DNA from: Apium graveolens
Taxonomy: Eukaryota > Streptophyta > Magnoliopsida > Apiales > Apiaceae
Reading direction: 5' to 3'
NCBI RefSeq assembly: GCF_009905375.1
Contig: NC_133650.1
Location: 300,017,957 to 300,081,956 of the forward strand
DNA length: 64,000 bases
In this document: positions 1 through 12,900 of the stretch, piece by piece
Numbering within the stretch: the first letter of the stretch is position 1
How the letters are laid out: every line of letters begins with the position of its first letter
Notes under the pieces: generated by a model
Databases searched by the model: none
What the model was told of the DNA's origin: nothing
The model's input: only the letters and a program-made list of their open reading frames with translations
Made by a program: the position numbers and the translations under genes

Positions 1-2153
1 TCATTGAACAAGATAATACAACTCGAGATATTTCATTCACCTAGACAACCTCATACCACTACACTATATTATCACATGTGTTTTTTATCATACAAATAAT
101 ATGTAAGTGTGTTAAATGAATATTTTATTTAACTTTAAATATAGTTACTTGAATTCCGCAAGAAAAAAAGGATAGTTACTTGAATATTTGTACAGTTAAT
201 TTTAAAGAATTGAATTCCTCATATAAAGTTAGGCATAGTACATAAATGGATTATTATCTTATTATCAATCATTTTTTAGTTTGAAAATATATCTCATATA
301 GTCATATATTTTTAACATATTTTTTATTATAAAAAGTAATTAAAATGTACATATATATTTTTTAAGAAAATATTGTAAATAGAATCGCTTATTTAAAAAT
401 AATCTATATTGGTATTACATATTTAGATAATTTTAAATTATAATGGGTCAATGCATTTTAGTTTATTTCGAATTTGAAATAAGAACTTGGCCCATTATTC
501 AAAAAATACTCAAAATTTGACTACATGACTCGGCCGAAAAACATCATCACATTCTACGTTTAGTAAATTTAAATTACAAGTTCGACAAGAATATCTTACT
601 AATAATGTGATTTTTTTTAATATCTTATGTTAATATAAATTAATGTGTTTGAGATCTTTATATGATCAAGTAAATTGATTATTTATATTAAAATTACTAA
701 CTTCACTGGTAACACATTATTATTTTTAGGATTTGTCCCGATTTCAAGAATATTCGAAATTTGATATGGGAACTTACGAGATTTGTTAAAACTACGATGA
801 TTTATTGAATTGATTTATTTTTTATTTTTTACTTTAAAAATACTAGCTTTTTAAGAAGAATTCTTTTGGATAAACAATATTAATTGATCAAGATAATACT
901 GTACAAATATTTTGAATTATTTTAATATTTTGAATTATCCAAATAAAAGTTATATTTATACTATATTGTAGCATTTGATTCAATGCATTTTATATTATTT
1001 AAAGAAAAAAATATATTGTTCAATAATTTGAAAGATTTAACTAGTTCAACTGAAATTTATAAAACATTATCGAATTGAAAAATATTTAATTTTAGGATAA
1101 TAGTATACAATGTTATCACATTATTATATGAAGAAATATTAGAGTCGTAATGAAAGAAACTTAAAAATAGTTTAAATAAAGATATAATTACAATTTTTCC
1201 TTCGAATTTTTGAAAAAAAATCATGAATATCAATAATAAGTCTTAAAAATATATAATTTATTTTTATGTTACAACCATGATTGATACTCGGTTGCGTGAA
1301 AAATATATAAAAATTGTTTGTCAGTGATAATGTGAATACCATATTTAAATTATAGCAATTTATTTATTACATAATTTTAATTTTTGAATATTTATAAATG
1401 CACGTTATTTAAGCAATCAATTTTCTCACTAGATGTTAATAATGATTATACATGTAAATAAATCAGATATTTAACATATAAATAATTGAATCCGTCATAA
1501 TTTACTAAGAAATGTAACATACAATTATTTACATGTTAACACACACATACATATAACTTAATATTACTTTGTTAACACTAGTGTAGATAAAAAATTAACA
1601 TTTTCCCATACATACATACGTTGAATTTCAAAAACTAATAATTTTCATTAAAATCAACTTTAATATTAACAGTAATGTAAATTTTACATTATTGTATATT
1701 ATGATTGCAAGTCATTCTGACTTCAGTTATGCATCTTTTATCTTTTTAAATTGAGTAAGTTAATTGTAAGTTAGTAGTGAACTCAGTAATAATATAGACA
1801 GTACATATAGTTTATTTAAATAAAATTCAAAATTTTTGGTCAACTATGTATTCAATATATATGTTAATTTTTAGCTTTTGTTTTGCAAACATGCTTACGA
1901 AATTCTACATATTAAGTTTAATCATTTCGTTTTAAACGTACACTGACTATCCAGTTTATATTCATTTATTAAATATAAATTATACAACACAAAAAAGAAT
2001 ATATATATATATATTTTTCTTAATGAACTATATTAGAAATGTTGTGTAATTTGGTAATGTTTTGTATTAAAATAATACACATTGATAAACAATCAATTTG
2101 TATTTGATATACATTAGACATAGTATAACATTTACAAATAAGAAAACAATTAA
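1..2153. other. AT-rich intergenic DNA, no gene seen
   Basis: Very AT-rich with many short A/T runs. No long open frame, splice-supported exon or recognisable element boundary was found. It is probably decayed transposon and spacer DNA. Confidence 0.6.
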
Positions 2154-2485
2154 GAGCAACTCCAACAACCTCCTTGCATTTTCACTACAAATAATATAAA
2201 TAAATGAGCTTCTAATTATTTAAAAGCCAAAATCAAACAATTTCTCCAACAATTCTCCTTAAACTCACTCTCTGTCTATCTTTTTACTCATTAAAGTCAT
2301 TTATGTTAAATAGACGGGTATGAAAAAATATAATATAATAATGTTTGAAGATGGGGTATTCACTCCTAAAATTGAGGAAACATTCGAAGCTTCCAATGTT
2401 ATAGAGGGGGGACGAGAAAAATTTTATCTCCATTTTTTCAAAATTTGACTTAAGAGCCTCTATAATAATAGTATTGGAGTTGTTC
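2154..2485. mobile_element. Tourist-like (PIF/Harbinger) MITE
   Basis: The element starts GAGCAACTCCAACA and ends TTGGAGTTGTTC, an imperfect terminal inverted repeat. It is flanked on both sides by TAA (2151-2153 and 2486-2488), the 3-bp TWA-type target duplication of PIF/Harbinger elements. It is 332 bp long with no coding capacity. The ends and duplication are seen; the superfamily is inferred from them. Confidence 0.75.
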
Positions 2486-2532
2486 TAAGAACATTATCAT
2501 TGCATGATATATAAAAACACTCTAGAAAATGA

Positions 2533-2561
2533 CCCGTGCCTCGCACGGGTTATTATGCTAG
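2533..2561 (+). mobile_element. Helitron 3' terminus
   Basis: A GC-rich hairpin (CCCGTGCCTCGCACGGG, 2533-2549) is followed 8 bases later by CTAG and then a T. This is the Helitron 3' end signature: a hairpin near a CTRR end, inserted before T. The same hairpin recurs at 26351, 26794 and, inverted, at 45219. I could not place the matching 5' TC end, so only the terminus is annotated. Confidence 0.6.
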
Positions 2562-2573
2562 TTCTATTTTAAG

Positions 2574-2930
2574 CAGTGTTGTAAAAATTGGGAATCGGGG
2601 AGGATTGGTCGAGCTACTGATTTAGGATTAATTGAAAATCGGGGATTAATCGGAGTAAAAATCGGATGTATTATAATATTAAATTATATTTAATATATTA
2701 TTATGATTATATTAGTTATTTATTAACAAATATATATTTATTATATCATAATTTCTATAATTATTCATTTTAAAATTAATATAGTATTTTAATTTTAATA
2801 AATAATTATATATACTGCAATAAAGAAAAATTCGTAAAAATAAATCGAATTTCAAAGATCGAATCGGTCGCATACTTTGTAGGGGATTAATCGAGAATTT
2901 TTTAAAATATCGGGGAATTTTAGAACAGTG
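2574..2930. mobile_element. hAT-type MITE with perfect 8-bp TSD
   Basis: The 357-bp element begins CAGTGTTGTAAAAATT and ends AATTTTAGAACAGTG. It is flanked by identical 8-bp direct repeats ATTTTAAG (2566-2573 and 2931-2938). An 8-bp target duplication and CA..TG ends are typical of hAT elements. The same TIR (GTTGTAAAAA) is shared with the elements at 15933 and 55465. It has no coding capacity. Confidence 0.82.
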
Positions 2931-2938
2931 ATTTTAAG

Positions 2939-3803
2939 ACATATCACAGCCGTATTATAGTTAAAGAAACAAAGTATCAAGCTTGGATTATCTCTGCACC
3001 ATTAGATGATTTTCGGAGCATCTAAAGGTGTATATAATGTCAGATCATCCTTCACTTTGTGAAAGTCTATCGACATGCTCATTATATCTCCCATGTACAC
3101 GGCCGCCGTGCATGAAATTTCACGTGCACCGTGCAAATTAAAAAAATGTGTCCTGGTCTTAACAATAAAAAATAATAGCAAATATATATAATAAAAAATA
3201 TTAAAGAATATATTTTTAATTATTAAAATTATTTAAAAACTTAAACAATATTACAAGTACATAAAGATAAATATTTATAAACAAGAAAATGATCACATAA
3301 AACCTAATTCATATGTAAACTTATTTAAATTTATATACAAATATTAATTCATTAATTCAAAATTTTGAATTAAAATTTTATTGAATATATGTAAATATTA
3401 TCATAATTTAAACTAAACTAATTACGCAAAAACTGTTTTATTTAAAATATAATATAATATATAAGTTATTTAAGAAAAACTAATATTCCACTTGTATTTT
3501 ATTATCGAGACTAGTAGTCTATAATACTTATAAAAAAAATAACATTCTTATTCTCCAAGTAATTTTTCCTAATTTTTTTGTAACTTAGGATTAGAATATT
3601 GTTTTTATGATTTTGCTCAAGATAATAATTTATAATTATTTAATAATTACTATTTTCTAACCTTTCTTTTATTTGTATATTTTTTACTAGAAAAGAAAGT
3701 TATATATTATTCTTATTTTTTCAAAGAAAGAATATATATATATATATACACTTGTATCTAGAAAATGTGCCCTCAAATTTTTGGGCCCTATTCCGTCTAA
3801 CCC
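2939..3803. other. AT-rich intergenic DNA
   Basis: AT-rich spacer with homopolymer runs and a short TA microsatellite near 3735. I see no gene, and no terminal repeats that would define an element. Confidence 0.5.
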
Positions 3804-3845
3804 TTGAACACCATTAGGCAAGGCTCAGCCTATATATCAAGGACA

Positions 3846-4043
3846 ATGACAATGTATCAGACGTTTGAAATTGGATTGTACAAAATACATGTCAATGCTG
3901 AGAATATATCCCAGATCGGACACTCAGCGAGATATAAAAGCTATCACTATACTTGGAATATTTCTGAGTTCATGAGTAAGCAAAGTGCGATACGTTATGC
4001 GTCTCAATGGAAGGGAATAACCATAGACATTCCAGTATTTTGA
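3846..4043 (+). CDS. Short unrecognised ORF, doubtful
   Basis: From the first in-frame ATG (3846) the frame runs 66 codons to a TGA. The segment is less AT-rich than its flanks and the translation has a mixed, protein-like composition. I do not recognise it. There is no convincing promoter, splice partner or conserved motif. It could be a gene remnant carried by a transposon, or chance. Low confidence. Confidence 0.12.
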   Translation: MTMYQTFEIGLYKIHVNAENISQIGHSARYKSYHYTWNISEFMSKQSAIRYASQWKGITIDIPVF

Positions 4044-6500
4044 CGGTGCTTATAGTAGAGAATAAGTAGACAAATAATATGTGAAGCTGCAGCATTCGAT
4101 ACTTACACGTACAAAGCATCTTATCTACTGAATAATAGGGGAAAAGTTATGAGCATCCCACGGAGACTGAAGAAGAAACAGGGAGACTGGGAGAACTATT
4201 AAAGATAGCAAAAATTGGATTGAGGGAGGAAGATGTTGTTAGTACTTTAAAATATCATGTTTCCTACACCAGACTAAAATCCCAGAACTAGTCAGATGGA
4301 GTAGATAATTTGTCGAACGTTTTTCAGTATGTAAAATCATTGTCATTCAACACCACCAAGTGTCAAACAACTTTGTGGTATGCATGCAATCTCCAGGAAT
4401 GGTGCCATCTTCTTCATGAGTGTTTTTAACATCAAAAAACATCTGTACTTCTGTGTTCTTCAAATCCATGATAAAAGTTAATCTGATTAAAGCTAATTCC
4501 TTCTCATGTTACAAAATTATAACTTAATGATGAAGTTGGGTATATATGTGTTCCATGATAATGGTAACATATACCTCTAACCTCATATATATGAGACATT
4601 TTAAACTTCAAGAACTTTTACTCAGTTACATTTGACACATACAAGTTCTTAGCCTCTAACCATTTAATCGTTTATTAAATGTATTACATGGTCAGCATAT
4701 TTTTTGACAGATACATGGTCAGCAATTTAAAAGTAAGCTAATTAGCAAAAATTAAATAAGTTACAAGTTAGCTCAATTCTTGAGAAGGTAATTTAATTAA
4801 TCACTGAAGAGCTCCATCCTAGTAAAACTTCAACAGATTTAGTGCGAAAATGTTATTATTGTTGCTTCGAGGGAAGTATCTTGAAGAAGAGGGGCTTGTC
4901 CTGTTGGAGGCACTGCTCTGATATGCGCTCCCAGGGACATTTTTGTTCAGTTAACTTAATGGATCTCAGAAACTATAATTCAACTTGATCCCTTTTGGAC
5001 AAGAATTCATATAGACAAGAGTGTTGGTTATAGACGAGTGTGTAGTCGACTGAGGTAGGTTTCTTTTCATTTTTGATTTCTGCTAAAACATTTTTGTTAC
5101 TAACATTGATTCAAACTTCATCTTTTTTCTTTTAAGTAGCCTGCTAAGAAATAGAATTTTTTCATAAAGTAGATGAGCTTGACACAGGTTTTCTTGAATT
5201 AGTAACTTCGACATAGGCTTCAGCTAACTACAGTCAACTACAATTCGTTACACAGGTACGGTTTGTTAATCATAGATCATGGAGGTAATTGGGGAAATGG
5301 CACATACATTGAAGGTTAAAATTTATTTATGAATCACCTTCGTTAGTATCTAAAACTATCTCTGTCTACCTTCTGGTAATATAGCATCTCATTCATCATG
5401 TCACATGACTATATAAGAATTCATATAGTTGTCTCATTAAATTTTAGTAGCTGAGCTAATACTGATCTATCTTCCTTTACAATTACATTGCAAATAAAAA
5501 GAATATTGTTCTTGAATCTAGCTACTACAAAACAGGGTGGACATCTAATTATATCGAACAAGTAACATCATCCAGCTTCTGGTACTAGTTGATAAAATTC
5601 CCTTGATCTTCAGGTATATAACATTTTGTACACAATATTCAAGTAATGATTATAGCATATTTATTAGTTATACATGTTTGCTACATTGATGAGAGTGTTA
5701 CTTTGCTACTCACAAAACCATGCAAATCGACGTTGTCTCTCATATATACTTGATTATATTTGATGATTAATATGTAGCGTAACCATGCCCGCATGTACCC
5801 CTTCACTGTGATTTGTGAACTTGCTGTACTACTTAGAAGAGTTTGATTTTGATAATTCAGCTTTGCACCTTGTTGAGCATTTATAACAAGCTCTTTCAGA
5901 AAGTTAGGAAAACTCCAGCAGTACTAATAAATATTTGTCAAGGAATCTGGGAGTGGCAATTCCAAAATAAAATTCCAAATAAGGTATTCAGAGCTCTGTT
6001 TTATTGGTAGTCTAAGAATTCCCGGATCAGGATCCCAAATTAAACCTCAGGACAGAAGGCTTTGGCGCGACTTCTTGTTTCAGGCTATAGAATTCACACA
6101 GAAAGCATCCATTTTTTTAATTACATTAGGCCGTAAGAATTATATGAAAATATATTTCTCAAGAAGAGCATTAGAGCATACTTATTTATTTTTTTATAAT
6201 GGTAATTGATCCGCGCAGCTCCCACGGCCCCATAAGGATGAGGCTTGTTGGTGTCTGCCCAAGATTCATTATTAACATTGAAGAAAACATTGTTTAAAAT
6301 TCTGTAATAAAACATAAGTTATGTAGTAAATTAGGGTGTTTTCAGTGCCTCAGCCTCTCATGTAGTCTAACATGCTGTTCCTTTTTCAGCTGAGCAAGGG
6401 AAGTACTAATCACTAGTTATTTTGTACTAATCTGGTGCTCTTATATAGAACCGAAACGTAGTGTTGAGAACTTTTTATTTGGCTAATCGAATTCCAGAAT
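4044..6500. other. Intergenic DNA, possible gene remnants only
   Basis: No supported gene. A minus-strand stretch near 4860-4930 reads protein-like for about 25 codons before stops appear, suggesting a decayed exon I cannot identify. The rest is AT-rich non-coding sequence. Confidence 0.4.
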
Positions 6501-6862
6501 CACTTTAGCAGCTTTGTAAAAATTTAGGGTACCAAACACCTCTCAGTGTACCGATATCTACCTCACTTCCTTTACGGGATGTCAAAGTTTGAATCTCGTC
6601 AGCCGCCCAACTCAAATTACAGCCTAACGCACTTTACAACATCAATTACAAATAAATTCCGAGGCTTGAATATTGCTCAGCCATAAAAAGGAAATGTTTA
6701 ATTAAAAATCGTTCGTTGTTTACAATGTTTAATACTTTCGTATTACATGAAACACAAAAAGTTGTTAGTACAATATGGCAAGATCAAAGATGCATGTAAA
6801 GAAGCCCTAACCACCCTCCTAACTTTCCGTTCAAATCACTCCAACATCTCCCTCTCCCCGTG

Positions 6863-6871
6863 CTATAAATA
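6863..6871 (+). promoter_or_regulatory. TATA box of the hydrolase gene
   Basis: CTATAAATA lies about 130 bases before the start codon at 6995, in a pyrimidine-rich leader typical of plant 5' UTRs. Transcription would be expected to begin around 6895. An AAGCCCTAACC telo-box-like sequence lies upstream near 6802. Placement is inferred from spacing and context. Confidence 0.55.
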
Positions 6872-6994
6872 AATCTACACCACATATCACATTTTCCCCC
6901 ATTAATATACACACCTACATTTACACACTTACCTACACTAATTCACTATTCTCTTCCATTTCATTAACTTTTGTTTAATTGATTGATCCCTATA

Positions 6995-9900
6995 ATGGAA
7001 TTTACAGATCCGATTGACTCCTCGTTGCGGGCGAATCCATACAAGCTTCTAATCGAAGCGGCGACAATGATCCCTAAATCACATTATATATTAGGTTTTC
7101 TAATGTTTTGTGTAATTTATTTGTACAATTTTTTGGAATTTCATTTCCTCCAGGATCTTCGTACCGGTTTTCGAGGCTCTCCGGTGTGTCTTACTTATCA
7201 TTCTACCTCACAGCTTTACCACCAAGTCGTCTCTAAGTGTAGCCTTCTTCACGGCAGGTAAATTCTTCTATTATATAATGCGTTTGTATCTACATTATGA
7301 GGTTTCGATTTGGTTCATTTTGTTCATACTCAAGTTTACTAGGTTTGAATTGTGACTGTGATGTTAAATTTGTTAATGTGAGAGTTTGTTTTGTAAATGC
7401 TTTTGATAAATGTTGTATGCTATGTGCATATAAGTCTTATATACTAGCAAGAGAGAAGATGAACAAAAACAATACAATGTTATTGTTGTTAACTTGATAA
7501 TAAGATACACTATGCCTTGAATATATAGGCATGGATATGTACATAAAGTCTTTACAATTGATCAACAATTATGACTTAACTGTGTCCGACGGCCACCGTA
7601 GAGCCACCCTAGTCTATTATACAATTGTCAACGTAAACATGGTGAAACACAGTGACAATAGGATTTTAACACCCCACTCAAACTTAAGATGGTTTAGAAA
7701 CCAATTTGAGTTTGTCAACAAAAGCACGAAAACTTCCGGGAGGATGAGATATTGTGAATATATTTACAAACTTGAGATGCCATGTAGACTTGTTGGCGTG
7801 TAAAATGACAATCGATATCTATGTGTTTAGTGCGTTCATGAAAAACATCATTATGAGCAATATCAATAGCACTTTTGCTGTCACAGTAAATAGAAGTGGC
7901 CAGAGAATGAATTACCCTCATATCTTTGAGTAACCATCGTAGCCAAACTAATTCCTGTGTAGTGTCAGGAAGAGCTCGATATTCTGACTCAGCACTTGAT
8001 CGAGAAGCAAGTGATTGTTTCTTACTACGCCAAGAGATAAGGGAGTCCCCAAGAAAGAAACAAAATCCAGTAGTAGAACATCTTGTAGTAAGATCGCCCC
8101 CCCCAATTAACATCTGAGTAGGCATGTAACTCAAGTGCAGGGTCAAATGAATAATGTAATCCATGAAATACAGTGCATTTGACATAACAAAGTATGTGAA
8201 AAACAGCTGAAATGGGGAGTGCGAGGAGCTTTCATGAATTGACTTACAATATGCATGACATGAGCAATATTTGGACGAGTGACAATGAGATAAATTAAAC
8301 TTTCAACCAATTGGCGATACAATGTAGGATTGGAAAGCAGTTCACCATCTTCTGCGTTGAGTTTAACTTCGTATTCCAAAGGAGTAGAGGCAATCTTGGT
8401 GTCACTGATTCCAAATTTCAATAAAAGGTCAGATGCATACTTTACTTGTGAAAGAGTTTAGCTAGTAGTGACATATGAAACCTCAAGACCCAAGAAGTAG
8501 CTCAGTGAGCCAAGATCCTTCATTTCAAATTGCTAAATGAGAAATTGTTTTAGTTCAGAGATGCCTCTGGTGTCATTTCCAGTAATGATCATATCGTCCA
8601 CATATAAAAGAAGTAAAATAATTCCTCGTTCAGATCGTCGAATAAAAAGGGCATGATTATATGGGCTTGAAGAAAATCCCAATTGCTGTTGCTGAATTTT
8701 TCAAACCAAGCTCGAGGTGCTTGTTTAAGACCATAAAGAGCCTTGTTATGCTTGAACACTTGATTTGGATAGTGGGAAAAACCTGGAGGAGGTTTAAGAT
8801 AAACTTCCTCATGTAGGTCTCCATTGAGAAAAGCGTTTTTGACATCCATTTGCCACATCCCAGTGTTTTGATGCTCCAACAGCAAGTAAACTTTGAACAG
8901 ATGTGAGACGAGCAACTGGTGCAAAACTTTTCTCGTAATCAATGCCATACTCTTGAGTAAAGGCTTTAGCAACCAGACGAGTTTTATATCTTTCAATAGA
9001 GACATTAGATTTTGTTATGATTATGTAGATCCATCAACAACTCACTCCTGTTTTACCAGGAAGTAAAGTAACAAGATCCAAAGTGTGAGTTATGTCTAAT
9101 TCCCGAAGCTCTTCTGCCATTGCTTCCAGCCAAAGAGGGTTAAGACTTGCCTCTCTATATGTTTGAGACTCGTATTATGTTTGTATAACAGAATAAACAT
9201 GATAATCAGTAAGTCGAACAGAAAGTTTTCTTACCCGAGTAGAGCGATGAGCAGACTCATCTGCTACAGTGGTAGGCTCCACATTAGAATCCTCAGATTG
9301 AACTTCTATTGAAGGAACATTAGTAGTTGGAGATGGCTGGGTGAGCTCAAGTGGTGAATCTGTAGAAAATATGTTAAAAGAAGATGATGGGCATTCGACA
9401 TTTTCATCAGTAGGGTGTAGAATCAACAAAAGGAGCTGTAAAGCGGGAAATGCTGGTAGAAGTGTCAATTTTAAACTCTGACATAGATGAATTTTTTTTG
9501 TGTTTAGAAAATGTAACATTACGAGAGAGACGAAGACGTTGGGAGATAGGATGCCAACAACGGTATCCTTTTTGACTATTATCATAACCAATAGAATAAC
9601 AAAGACGAGCTCGTGGCTCTAGTTTTGTTCTTTTATGTGGAGGAAGAAGAACAAAACATGCAGAACCAAAAACCTTAAGAGAATCATATGACGGAGGTTC
9701 TTCATATAAATTTTCGTAAGTAGACAAGTTACCTGTAACAGGAGAAGGAATCATATTTATTGTGTAAACAGCAGTTAATGCAACTCCCCCCCCAAAAAAA
9801 ATTATAATAATTATGGACAGGAAGAGGAAATGATAAAAGCTCGAACTGTATCAAGAATGTGTCTATGTTTACATTCACCATGACCATTTTGTTGTGATGC

Positions 9901-12900
9901 GTAAGGAAAAGAGTTTTGTGCAAGAATATCATAAGATGCCAAAAATTTGTTAAGTTTTGATTCTTTGTATTCTTTGGCATTATCAGCACGAAAGAGCTTG
10001 ATTTTCTTGTTGATTTGAGTTTCAATCATAGCGGCAAAATTTTTATATGTTTCCCCTAATTCCGATCGATTTTTCAAAATATAAATCCAAGTGTATCGTG
10101 AAAAGTCATCAATAAATATCATATAATATCTTGACCCTCCCATGGTTGGAGTAGGAGAGGGACCCCAAATATCATAATGTACAAGATCAAAGGTAGTTGA
10201 TGGTTTTTCATAATGAATAGGAAAAGGAAGTACATGTTGTTTTGCCACTTTACATGAAACACAACGAACTGCGTCTGCATTAACACTGCCTAAATGACCA
10301 CTACAAACTAGACTAAATATACGAGAAGGTGAGGGATGACCTAACTGAGAATTCCATATGTTGTTTGTAGCGGAAACAGAACCAACTGGATGAGTGGATG
10401 ATGATTTTGTTATTGGACGATGAAGAGAAGTGAACTCAAACCTTCCACGTCTACGTCCTGTCCCAAGAATCTGTCATGCCAAAGGATCCTGGACATGACA
10501 ACCAGAAGAGGTAAAGATAATATTAAGACCAAGATCATATAATTGACTGATGGAAATAAGATTAAGTGAAAGTTTAGGAACAAGATATGTGTTACGAAGA
10601 TGAAGATATTCCGTAGATATAATTCCAATATGTGTCACTTTCATGGTGGAACCATTGGCTGTTTGAATATTTGGAAGACATGAACTGTGTATCTTTGTGG
10701 TTAATATGGATGAATCATTTGTCATATGATTGCAACATGCAGAATCAAATACCACGATGTACTTGACGTGACAGAAAATGCAGTGGAGGGAGGGATGGCT
10801 TTAAATAAAACTTGTTTGAGTAAAGATTCTAGCTCGCTAGTAGATTTGGTTGGACCTTTTTTTATGTAGATTCAGAGGTTACAGTAGCGGAAGACCGAGT
10901 AAATTTGTTTGACTGGAATGATGGCTTTTTCTTGCAGAACTGTATACAGTAATGACCTTTTTGATGGCAGTGTTGGCATATATGATTGCGAAGTGCTACG
11001 CAATCCTTGGTGAGATGTCCATTTTGGCGACAAAACCTGCAAAATGGTTGAAGAAGTTACCGGAGGTACTGCTAGGACAACATCAACAATGGAACTAAGC
11101 TTGCATACCGAGTCGAGTTTCTTCGGAAATAAGTTCAACAATAGAATTTTCCAAAGAGGGTAGTGGAACCCTACGAAGAAGAGCAGCTTTAACTAATTCA
11201 ACATCTTGAGTGAGAACCATCAAAAATTGAATGAGTCGTTGCTGGTCACGATATTTGTGATTAAGTGTAGCATCTTCAGTATGTAACCACTTTGGTTCTG
11301 ATAATGTTAGTTGATCCCAAAGTGATTGTATTTGAGAGAGAAAATCTGCAACAGGTTGACCATGCTCTTACTTTTGCTTACTTATTGAACACATGATTTG
11401 ATATTGGTGAGAAATATCTGATGTAGTATACCGTGATGCCAATAAATCCCAAATTTCTTCTGCAGTGTCATTGTTACCAAATTGTAAATTTATTTTATAA
11501 ATTGAAGAGTTTCTAAAAAATGTGATAGCTTGGTGATTTTTGACATCTCATTCTTCAATTCGATCCTTTAATTTGGAATTAGTTTCATCCTTTTCTTTTG
11601 TAGGAATAGTTAAATCCCCGTTAACATATCGCCAGAGTATTTTTCCTTTGAGATAACTGCGCATAGCTTGAGACCAAGTTATATAGTTTGAGCCATTGAA
11701 AATCGTTTGAATAGGTGAACTATTCTCTTTCTCCATTTCACATAACTTGTTTGAAATAAAGTGTAGGGATCAAAATATAACTTTTAAGAGTTTGGGTACA
11801 ATAATAGATAATATTAAAAAGGTAAGGACTGACTTGAAGGTTTGGAAAGGCTAAAGGCTCAAATTATAAGAGATGATAAAGTACGGGTACTAAACTAATA
11901 TTTAGCTAATAAAAATAAAAGAAGACAACAGACATAGGGTTAGGCATAGAAATATAATCTGCATAAGATATATTTATATATTTCTATGTAAGAAATACTC
12001 TGGCTGTGTAGTTTCTTCTTCTTTCCGAAAGTGATGAGGAGGTGCGCTGGGGATTCACAAGTTGTGTTACTAGTCAAGACTTGTTGATTTTAATGACTGG
12101 CTTGTTGATTTTAATGACTGAGTTGGGCGAGTCACTTAGTCGGCTCAGAGTGTGTTTGCACAGATGGATAAGTATAATGACACAAGAACTTGCTGGAAAA
12201 GATGGCTAGCCAGAAAATATGGCTGTGCCAGAAACTTTGCTGGAAAGAGTTGAGGAACTCGCTGAGTTGACTCGTTGGATAATGGTGGGTTGCGCCTACT
12301 GTTCGTCTAATGAATGAAAGAGTTTGTCACCAGAAACGATGGTTTTGGCCGGGAATATATGAAGGTAAGGAGCTTAAAGCTCTGATACCATGATAAATGT
12401 TGTGTTATGTGTATATAAGTCGCATATACTAGCCGTTAGTTGTGGGTCCCCCCACATAAAACTTTCCAAACACAACACTTCATCTTATCCCACTTTCCTC
12501 TCACATTCCCTTTTATTAATCTACCCCTACTTTACCCATTAATTACCCAAGCATGCCATTGACTCTTCCTATAAATTACCTCCTCCCCCCACTTCACAAA
12601 TGCACCTTACTCTCTTTTCTCCATCACTTCTTAAGTGTACGGCTGCTAGATAGTCCGTCTAGTAGGAAACTTACCTTGCGGTAGTTTCAGGCAGGTCAGA
12701 ATAGGGGGCCCTCGTGCTTCTCTCTTCTTTCGTTTCGGGTGAGTTAGTGTGAGTATTGGTCCCGTCCAGGTATTGCGGTTGCAACAAGGGGAGTTCTTCA
12801 CGTTATCCGGGCGAGTACCGAAGGAATAGGGAATCTTTGTATTACTATTCAGTTGTAGCTCAAGTGTTACTTCGTAAACTTGAGAGAGAATATTATAACC

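Noticed and set aside
6121..6315. 64-codon minus-strand frame near the hydrolase promoter
   Set aside because: Low-complexity Asn/Tyr-rich translation without homology-like features, in AT-rich DNA.
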